A stretch of 64,000 bases of DNA from Lucifuga dentata (lineage: Eukaryota > Chordata > Actinopteri > Ophidiiformes > Bythitidae). Position 1 is the first letter of the stretch. Each line of letters opens with the position of its first letter. Location of the stretch: positions 124,001 to 188,000 of the forward strand of contig VXCM01000461.1 of the NCBI GenBank assembly GCA_014773175.1, given 5' to 3'. Positions 56,531 through 64,000 of the stretch are shown here, piece by piece. A program made the translations under genes and the position numbers. Under the pieces are notes generated by a model. It searched no databases. It had not been told where the DNA came from and worked only from the letters and a program-made list of their open reading frames with translations.

Positions 56531-57609
56531 ATGGGGATTGAGAGAGAATGAAGGTATTAAATGAAAGTTAATGATACATCAAATCGGCCTGTTAATCACT
56601 CTGTCTGCCTCCCTGATAAACACAATGGGATGCTGATTGACACCTAAGGAACCATCAAGACTTGAGTGGGACCAAGTTTCATATGGTTTCACGTCATCGT
56701 GCAACCAGCACATCACCAGTCAAATTTGGCACAAACCTGCAAAACGGCACCAAGGGTGACCAGACAGTCCGAAAGCATCACACATATCCTGCCAATGATG
56801 AAACGAGAGAATAAACTCCAAATTATGGTGGGAAAAAAGGAAAATGGAAATGAAACAAATTCACCCCTACCCAAAAACGGAACAAAAATACACGAAATAG
56901 GCCCAAGTTGTGAAAAATACCAACTTAAAATCAACATGTTGTGCTAATTCCTTAGACGATAGTGTCAACACGTGAATTAATGTGGGAATCTCCTAAGGTC
57001 ATAGGTCATGCTGGACAGTGGAAGCCAATGAGAGTGAAAAGGGTAACAGAAAGATAATAATTTCAAATATTAATGAGTGTGAGTCAATATACTTTTATGA
57101 TGTTGGTGTTCGCTTGTATAAGCTTGATCATTAATTTCCAGTTCTAATAACAGCTTGAATCCACATGTTTTTTTGTTTTTTTTTAATTTGTTACTGCATC
57201 AAGTTGTACAAAGAATGTTATTCTCCAGAAGTCTTTTTCAGTTTGTATCATGACAGAAGTCTTGTGTTCATGATGTGCTGTTTTTTTTTTTTTNTTTTTT
57301 TTTTTTTGGCATTCTTTTTTTCAAGTGGGAGAAGTTTTGACTGGCTCCAGTGACAGGCAAAATGCAGGGTTACAACAAAAACACCTTAAATTCATGAGAC
57401 TAAAATATCCATATGGTAACTCGAAAAAAAACAAAAAAACAAAACTGATTAGCTGATAAAAAAAAAAAAATCTGGAAAAGATGAAAATAATGCAGGAACC
57501 TTCTGAAGAAACGAATGGCCAAAATAAGGCCACAAATTAAGAATTTACATTAACTTAAGAATAGTGTGATTCTTCACAGTCACACATAATCACTGCCTGA
57601 ACCAAACTG

Positions 57610-57611
<2 letters not shown>

Positions 57612-57640
<29 letters not shown>
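57612..57640. repeat. (TA)n microsatellite
   Basis: An uninterrupted TA dinucleotide run. Confidence 0.95.
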
Positions 57641-57643
<3 letters not shown>

Positions 57644-59249
57644 AAAGAAAATATTGGCAGTCTTCAGAAGTGATTTTTTATTAGATTCACTTATTAAAAA
57701 GCACTAATCTCCAACACAAAACTGCCAGAGCTAAAAGCACATGATGTAGCCTGAATAAGCCTACGTCATTCTCCAACGCAACTACAGAACTTTGTGCATC
57801 TTGTATAACGGGTGAGACTTCCTTCTTGGTTCCTGTTCACACGTTTAGCACTAAAATGCAAATCAGGTGATCAAATCAGATGTAGACAGATCTACGCTTT
57901 GTGAAAACGATTTGTGATCCAGTTACTGAAATCACATTCAGAGGTGGTCAGAGACATATATGCCCATAGTGACAGTATGAAGGATAGTGTGAATGCAAAT
58001 GTCTCCCTAACTGCACTGCAGTACAGTATTGTCAACTTTGTAGTACATGTATATAGATCAAACACATTTGGATACGGTCCATTTCCTGATGCCAAACAAC
58101 CTGGACAACAATGTCCTTAACTACGTCCATATCTCATAGCAGGTGGGCCTGCTGCAACGATAGGCGAGGATGAATGCTAGTACATTAGTCTGAACTTAAG
58201 AAGCCTTTCAGGTGAACAGCAAAACGTCTCCAACAAAGTTTAGATCCAGTGATTGCACTTAACCTCCGAGACAACTCGGACAAGCTTTTAAAGTCTGCAC
58301 GGGAGGAAAGATACACACTGCACTCTAATCCTGATGTCTGAGCAAAGGCATATTATTTCTGTTTAGCCATTTCTGTTCTTTTCATAGATAAAAATCACAT
58401 GTAACTGGGGAAGCAACATTTGATCACAAGTGGCCACTTGAGATGCCTTTTGATATGCCAGGTACGAACTCTAGTCATCCCACCTGAATCTAGACGTCAC
58501 CTGGATGTGTCCGGATAAAGGACACTATGGCTGGATGGGGCAGCTTCCTGTGACCTATGGCCTTCATCACCGAACCTCCGATAGAAAGCTGGACCACTAC
58601 CACCATGTTATCCTCACAGTCCTACCCTGTATACTTCTGGTCCAATTTTTGACACCTTTGGCATCTCATCATGGAGATAAGGTATGTATTCATAAACCAA
58701 ACCTCTTAGCTGTGCAGCAGCGGCAGCACTCTGTCGCGAGCAGTAAAGCCTCAGGAACTATCGATGGTTATGGTTTCCTGCTGTAAGAAGGAGCAGTTCA
58801 TGTTATAAAAGCTGTCCTGTCTGTGAACCCAAGACCTGAGGCAGTCACCTGCTTCATCTGGTTTATATTCCCATGAGGGTGATGATTGTCATTTGTGGCT
58901 GTTTTCTAGCTTAGCCAGTTAGCCACTTGTTGAATATACAAAAAACAGAACAAACCGCCATGTTGGTTTATTTAATTGACTAGTTCTTGGTTAGTTTATT
59001 GCAATTGGCAGGCTATTATAATTTGGTTAACGTGATTAAAGAGACCACTGAATGGCACCACAGAATGTTTGCTAAGACAAGAAACAAATAAGGAATGATG
59101 AGGAAGTAAGACTCAAGATACATGGTTTAATTATAAAAAAATATAAATGACATGTTTATTCTGTTTCATCTACGATAGGAAACTGTTATTTTAAATAAAG
59201 TTTGTATCATAAATGGCATGGGGAAGCATGGTAAACAACAGGATAGAGA

Positions 59250-59259
59250 GAACATGGAG

Positions 59260-59312
<53 letters not shown>

Positions 59313-59768
59313 GGAAATGGCAGAGGACAAAATGGGGGCGTAATGGAGGAAGCAGAGAGAGAGAGAGAGCAGGAGGGAGGGAGAGAACAGATTATTGCAT
59401 GGAATGAAAGAGGGATTGAAGGGGGAGGGAGGGGAGGAGATAAAGAGAACAGGGAAGGGAGGGGGAGAGTGAGCGAGTGAGGGAGAGAGCGTGTGAGTGA
59501 GTGAAATGGTGGAGTGAGAGAGGAGGGAGAGAGAGAAAATGAGAGGCAATGGTGGGGGAGGGGAGGATGTTGGAGAGAGAGCGAGAGTGCATAAGCAAGA
59601 GAGAGAGAGAGAGCGAGACAGAAAAGAGAAAAAAGAGAAGAGAGAGAGAGAGAGAGAGAGATGGGGCAGTGAGCAACATGAGAGAAAGAGAGAGGGAGGG
59701 GCAGTGTGCAACGTGAGAGAGGAAGAGAAAAAGAAAAAGGGAGAGGGAGGGAGGGAGGAGGAGGAGGG

Positions 59769-59799
<31 letters not shown>

Positions 59800-60010
59800 G
59801 ACAGGGAGGGGTACAGCGTGATGGAAACCGAGAGCAAGAGAGAGAAAAAAAGACGAGAGAAAGAGGGAGGGAGAATGAAAGAGGGAGAGAGGAGCAAAGA
59901 GGAACAGAAAGAGGGGGAGGGGAAAGAGAGCTGGAGAGAGAAAAACAGAAAGAGGTAGAAACAGAGGTAGAAAAAATAGGGAGTAAGCGAGGGAGAAGGA
60001 GAAGGAGAGC
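59250..60010. repeat. GA-rich polypurine tract, about 760 bp
   Basis: The plus strand is dominated by GA, GGGA and GAAA units with few pyrimidines. Composition matches the tract in znf710 intron 1. Confidence 0.9.
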
Positions 60011-61297
60011 ACAAAATGTATCTCTGTTTTGTGGTTTCACAAACATGGCTTCAATGTTGGTTCATTGTTGGTTTTTGCAAATATTCTCTCCCTCTCTCTC
60101 TCTCTCTCTCAACAACATAATGTGACAGCATCAGTTGTAATCACCCATATTAATCGCCGTAGGGTTTGAGCCTTAAAATGGGGTGCCAGGTACCATAGGC
60201 ACTAATTGGTCACCCTCAAAAGCATTAAGGGTTGCAAACACTAATGTATCACTAATATTCCTAATTTCCTCACATGCATTCACCAAAGTCCAAAAGTGCC
60301 CATATGTGAGACTCAGATGATATTATAACACTTTATATGACACAAGGGCTTTGATTTAGCAGGAATACTTGACATAGTTAAGCAGTTTATACCTTTACGT
60401 GGCCACAGGAAGTGAAGGAGAATAGAGCAGAAAAGCACTGATCTCTCACCTGCTTGAGGACAAACAGAAATGCTTGAGTAGAAAAAGTCTGGAGTGTCCT
60501 ATGGATGCTAAAGAATTAAAAAAACAAAACAAAAAAAAATAAAAAAAACAATATGATATTGTCCGCACTTCTACGTTTAATGGGCTGTTTGACATGGTGG
60601 GGAAAAGAGAAAAGAATTTGAGTTTTTACAATGAGCTAGCTATGAGACAAACAGCAATGCAACCTGTTGCTCACCTGCCACCAAAAGTGATCACTCTGAT
60701 GTAGCTTTGTCTTAGCTAGCTAATATGTTATCTTGGTGATTAGGGACAGACAGTCAGGCTGAGCACTAAATCTGCTGTGATCCCTGCTCGTGCTACAAAT
60801 ATACTTCCAACAAAGTGCAAGTTGGAATGTTCAAAAAGTCCCTTCATTTTCTAGAATTGGAGGGTTGCTTTCAATTTTTATAACTTTTCCCAAACTTGAC
60901 AATCACAATGTCACCCTTACTTTCCACAGCACCAGGGTCAGTGTGCATAGATGTGAATATCGGCAGGGATCCAAGTGTTCTGCAAATAGTGTTTTATTCA
61001 TTCTTCTCCCCGCCAATCGCAGCTGGCAGCGATGGAGGGCATTCTGCTTTCAGAGATGAGAGACAAGAGAAATGTATCCAGAATCAGGACCAAGATCTGA
61101 AAAGCAGCCATGGCAGATTGGGTCAGGTTTTTATAGCATGTATAGCCTTTGTACAGATTCTTCTCACCTCTCTGTTTTATAGGGATTAATAACTCAAGCA
61201 CAGCTTCAACAAAGAAATGGAAAAGTCAGAACTTGCTACCTGTAACTGCAACAACTTTCAGGTTGTCTCGACTCTGCATGAGGATCTATCAACACAG

Positions 61298-61923
61298 TTA
61301 AAGGACCATACCGGCAATCGTGCATGTTTGAGCCTAATATATTCAAGTTTCACACGTTACATTACTGACAACCATTTCCCAAAGGATAAAACTGTATTTC
61401 AGCTTTCCTGATATTTTGCAAAACCTATTAATCTTTCAAAATTAAATATTCAAGCAATACACCCATCTTAAAAATCCATGTTTTGCCTGCTAATAGTTAC
61501 ACAGCCTTATGAAGTCACGTTTTTTTTTTTTNGTTTTTTTTTTTTTTTGTAATTTTTCAATAAACACAGGTTGTCTTTTGGGATTATGTTCCCAGAGGGG
61601 AGACATACATTCATGCCACGCTTTTTACTGTGCTTAAACACTAAAATTACGTAACTTAAAAAAAAAACAAAAAACCCTGAAAACACTTCTTGTTCGCAAT
61701 GATGGATTACCTATCCCAAAAATGTTTTAAGTATCAACAAGTTGATTTTAATAGCGTACCAGAATGAACTGAAACCAATGGTGATCTGGAAGGTAGGAAA
61801 AATTTTTTTAAATTCACTGTTCCAGTAGTATGCTTTGGGAAATGATTGTCAGTAACGTTATGTGTATATGAAAATTGAACATATTAGGCTGAAACATGCA
61901 AAATGGCCATTATGGTCCTTTAA
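61298..61923 (+). mobile_element. TTAA transposon, complete-looking copy
   Basis: TTAA flanks both ends (61298-61301 and 61920-61923). The left terminus is AGGACCATACCGGCAATCGT and the right terminus is AATGGCCATTATGGTCCT. The body is 618 bp and includes a poly(T) block with an N joint at 61532. There is no transposase frame. Confidence 0.85.
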
Positions 61924-62049
61924 CTGGTCACTAAACAAAACATCTGTAGAATTTGATCTTATCTTTGTTTTACTTGTGACTTTTGATACCACAAGTTTTA
62001 TTTTGATCAAATATTATAGTAAAGCATCCTGAGCTTTGCCACTGCAGTT

Positions 62050-62250
62050 TGTTAGCAGGATATCTCAAGAAGTTATGGTTAGATTTGGATGAAATCTGGG
62101 GGGCAGACAGGTAGAAGTGATTCAATTTTGGAGGTGATCCAGATCATATTATGGATCCATAAAAACTTTTTAGCCTATAAAACCAACGCTAATGGGCCCG
62201 TCTCAATGAAATTCATCATAGTGGCTCATTTTTATAGGGGATTTTGTTGG
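62050..62250. repeat. Fish interspersed repeat fragment
   Basis: It includes ATCTCAAGAAGTTATGG, TGGATGAAATCTGGGG and GATTCAATTTTGGAGGTGAT in that order, typical of a common repeat in animal genomes. It is truncated. Confidence 0.5.
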
Positions 62251-62564
62251 CCTTTGGAGCACTTTTGCGTAGACTGTTTTCAGTCATAATTGTACATTGT
62301 CATCAAGCTATTCAGATTTAAACCACTAAGTGAACTGCTGGTGAACTGGTGAACAACGGTGGTTTGAAGTATAGCGTTAATTCATGTGTTACTGTGTTGT
62401 GTTTAGGGTAATGGTAAATACTTGGATTTAAATATTAAATGCTAATGCAGCCCACTACAAATGAAAAAAAGTTAAAAGTTCAACATTTCAACATAATCTG
62501 ATCATATAACCTGTGGTTTGAGAGGCAGTTGAGCAGTGATATATGCATTAAGTTTATATATTTT

Positions 62565-62640
62565 TGAGTTAAGATAAGATAAACCTTTATTTATCCTGAG
62601 GGAAATTATTGTGCCAAGGTTACTCAGTAGTTCAAGTACA
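62565..62640. repeat. Fish interspersed repeat (AGATAAACCTTTATTTATCC type)
   Basis: The string AAGATAAACCTTTATTTATC followed by GGGAAATTATTGTG matches the end of a very common teleost repeat. Confidence 0.55.
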
Positions 62641-63280
62641 ACAAGTACAAATAGTACAAGTTGCATAAGCTGCAATAAAAGCAAAGTACTGTAGATGCAA
62701 AAAATACAAATTAAAGTTACAACAAAAATTATATACTACTAATACAGCTTGTATAGCTATTCCTAGCACACAAGCTTTAGCAGTGATAATGTATCTTTAT
62801 CATATTAAGTCACTATGTTCTCATTTGAAAAAAAAATAAAACTAAAAACAGAAACTCTCGTTCTTCTTTGGTGGTTTATAAATACAGGAATGACACATTA
62901 CTGCCACCAAATCATCTCTGGTACCAGCAACTTCCGGTTCCATACTCATTCTTTTTAAGTATACTGAGACTTTAGAGGCTAGCAAAGTCATGTATCACAT
63001 ATGCAGTATTACAGTACCGCATATCAGGCAGCATTAACGTCAGCATGTGTTGCAGTAGAGATTTCCACAATTACATGATGCTCAATTATTCATAACTCAC
63101 ATTCATGTTAAGTATGCTGATACATATGAATCAACACCACATTCCTTGATTTCACATCTGCATCAGAGCTGCGCTTTGCCAGGCATGCACCAGTTCTAAG
63201 GGTAGCGGCAGAGGAAAGGCCACGTTGTTACCTAAATAAAACTAGTCTAGCTTTTGCAGAGTTTACATGTGCTCAGACAG

Positions 63281-63848
63281 CAGTGCGTTTACATGCACCT
63301 CAGTAAACGGGTTATGATAGGCGTATGGCCAATAAACTGATTCTCACGTGTCATGTAAACGTGTTACTCCGTTTATGAAAAATCCGTTTACCCGACTTAT
63401 GTTATGCGATTATAAAGCGATCATGAATTGCCATGTAAACGCTTAACTGGTTTATGATTGGTGTATTGACACTACGCATGCCTCGCAATATACAGCAACA
63501 CACAAACACACATATCAGCTGTAGTATATTCTATGTATGAATTAAGTAACACAAACTGATAAAAGCACTATAAAAATAAAAAGATATAACCAAATCCATT
63601 GCTAATAGCAGCTAGCTACAGCTGCTACGGTTTTGTTTACTGTGATGTAGGGTCAAAGGTAAAAAGATCAGATGATGACTTCCTTTAATAAACCAATAGT
63701 TTACCTGATTACTCTTAACCATGTAAATGCCTGACACCGATTATTACAATCCATAAAGGCCTTAACATCAATTATTACAACCCATGTAAATGCCAGAAAT
63801 CCGTTTATTCTCAATAAACGGATGTTCTCTGTGCACGTAAACGCACTG
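63281..63848. mobile_element. TIR MITE with CAGTGCGTTTACATGCAC ends
   Basis: The left terminus CAGTGCGTTTACATGCAC (63281-63298) and right terminus GTGCACGTAAACGCACTG (63831-63848) pair with one mismatch. The 568-bp body repeats CATGTAAACG/CGTTTA-like subunits on both flanks and has no transposase. No convincing target duplication was seen. Confidence 0.75.
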
Positions 63849-64000
63849 TGTCCTGCATATTCTGAGATGTAAGCTGACAATCTGACATGAGAACGGCATG
63901 AAACGTAAGTACAGGAGGTCATCAAAATTCATTTTCTGAAGACTATGAATATGCAAAGCACATTTCATGGAAACCCAATATTTTTTTCCCCCTCACATAT

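Larger units (their letters stand above)
55640..61290. other. Intergenic stretch with GA tracts
   Basis: No gene is supported. It contains GA-rich polypurine tracts at about 56190-56530 and 59250-60010, a TA run at 57612-57640 and a poly(T) block with an N joint at 57294. Long open frames over the GA tracts are low-complexity artefacts. Confidence 0.55.

Noticed and set aside
59166..60125. Long Ser/Leu- and Arg/Glu-rich open frames
   Set aside because: Same cause: a GA-rich polypurine tract with no start context, splice structure or complex protein sequence.

Overview
This is a vertebrate nuclear window, almost certainly from a teleost fish. The evidence is AT-rich DNA, multi-exon genes with GT-AG introns, many fish-type interspersed repeats (Tc1-like, Rex3/RTE-like, L2-like and hAT remnants) and many microsatellites. 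No prokaryotic, organellar, rRNA or tRNA genes were seen. Order and spacing fit a ray-finned fish copy of a segment related to human 15q25-q26.

Layout: 1-16.2 kb is gene-poor, with repeat remnants. 16.2-17.4 kb (+) holds a three-exon gene of 311 codons that I cannot assign to a family; its exons 2 and 3 begin with duplicated sequence. 19.7-22.6 kb (-) holds a complete six-exon retinol dehydrogenase (rdh12-like, 318 aa). 22.6-27.9 kb is an intergenic block with a recurrent 17-bp motif. 27.95-30.4 kb (+) is tmed3 (three exons, 207 aa). 33.0-39.9 kb (+) is idh2 (eleven exons, 452 aa). 45.1-55.6 kb (-) is znf710 (695 aa, eleven C2H2 fingers), with a TATA-type promoter and a roughly 1.3 kb polypurine/polypyrimidine tract in its first intron. 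55.6-64 kb is intergenic, with GA tracts and DNA transposons. idh2 and znf710 face each other tail to tail, as I recall for human IDH2 and ZNF710.

The genes do not form a pathway. They are a retinoid/aldehyde SDR of the ER membrane, a p24 cargo receptor of the early secretory pathway, a mitochondrial NADP-dependent isocitrate dehydrogenase and a nuclear zinc-finger factor. The most repeated structural signal is a family of about 0.6-0.7 kb nonautonomous DNA transposons with TTAA target sites and about 38-bp terminal inverted repeats. At least seven loci are recognisable plus one terminal fragment, including copies in introns of the rdh gene, idh2 and znf710.

Caution: the window contains eighteen single N characters. 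Where the flanks are not simple sequence, each N sits between two direct copies of 61-67 bp. This looks like unmerged contig overlap, not biology. It duplicates the end of idh2 exon 3, 21 codons in the znf710 finger array, and the znf710 exon end.
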